Below, one piece after another: positions 6,161-6,182 of a stretch of DNA of 6,182 nt. Location: assembly GCA_015493625.1 (NCBI GenBank), contig WGCT01000158.1, positions 1 through 6,182 on the forward strand. The letters run 5' to 3'. Made by a program: the position numbers and the translations under genes. This DNA comes from Draconibacterium sp. GTDB lineage: Bacteria; Bacteroidota; Bacteroidia; Bacteroidales; Prolixibacteraceae. The notes below the pieces were generated by a model that was not told the DNA's origin, ran no database searches, and saw nothing but the letters and a program-made list of their open reading frames with translations. The first letter of the stretch is position 1, and each line of letters starts with the position of its first letter.

Positions 6161-6182
6161 CTTCAATATTTATGTATTGAAG
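6161..6182 (+). terminator. Hairpin at the window edge, possible fucosidase terminator
   Basis: CTTCAATA (6161-6168) and TATTGAAG (6175-6182) form a perfect eight-pair stem with a six-base loop, 19 bases after the fucosidase stop codon. The window ends at the last paired base, so a T-run cannot be checked and the stem may extend further. Confidence 0.45.

Noticed and set aside
6118..6182. Possible frameshift removing the fucosidase C-terminal domain at the A6 tract (6124-6129)
   Set aside because: The -1 frame stays open to the window end, but its residues do not resemble the usual continuation of GH29 proteins (W-L-x-x-N-G-E-A-I-Y), and a hairpin starts 19 bases after the stop codon. A natural end is simpler.
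1..6182. CRISPR array, insertion sequence, attachment site at the tRNA 3' end, or phage genes
   Set aside because: No regularly spaced repeats, transposase or integrase motifs are present. The tRNA 3' end has no second copy in the window, and all genes are typical chromosomal ones.

Overview
The window is a compact stretch of chromosome from a member of the Bacteroidota. The evidence for this is the protein sequence style of tig, clpP and clpX, start codons without Shine-Dalgarno sequences (A/T-rich leaders throughout), promoter elements close to the TAnnTTTG -7 consensus of this phylum, and a fucosidase exported to the periplasm. An environmental or marine Bacteroidales/Marinilabiliales relative would fit, but that rank is only an inference. 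All genes lie on the + strand, and no stretch longer than about 125 bases lacks a gene.

Left part (1-1446): the 3' end of a SpoU/TrmH-family RNA methyltransferase, cut by the window edge, is followed by oxyR, a LysR-type peroxide sensor that keeps both redox cysteines. The 80-base gap between them holds a promoter-like pair of boxes. It also holds a sequence matching the classical OxyR operator (ATAG-N7-CTAT plus a weaker second half at the right spacing), which suggests autoregulation.

Middle part (1448-5072): a tRNA-Leu(UAG) gene with its own -7 box is followed by a hairpin and then by the protein-quality-control cluster tig - clpP - clpX. Trigger factor receives nascent chains at the ribosome. 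ClpX unfolds substrates and feeds them into the ClpP peptidase chamber. clpP and clpX overlap by one base (TAATG) and are surely one operon. The tig-clpP gap holds two hairpins, and the second embeds an exact TAnnTTTG box, so clpPX probably has its own promoter. A strong intrinsic terminator closes the operon after clpX.

Right part (5098-6182): a secreted GH29 alpha-L-fucosidase, catalytic domain only, sits alone after the clpX terminator. A hairpin that may be its terminator runs into the window edge. It has no evident functional link to the Clp genes and looks like a cargo gene next to a conserved core locus.

I did not find an undescribed system, mobile element, CRISPR array or broken gene. 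The most informative points are regulatory: the OxyR box and the two-part tig-clpP junction.
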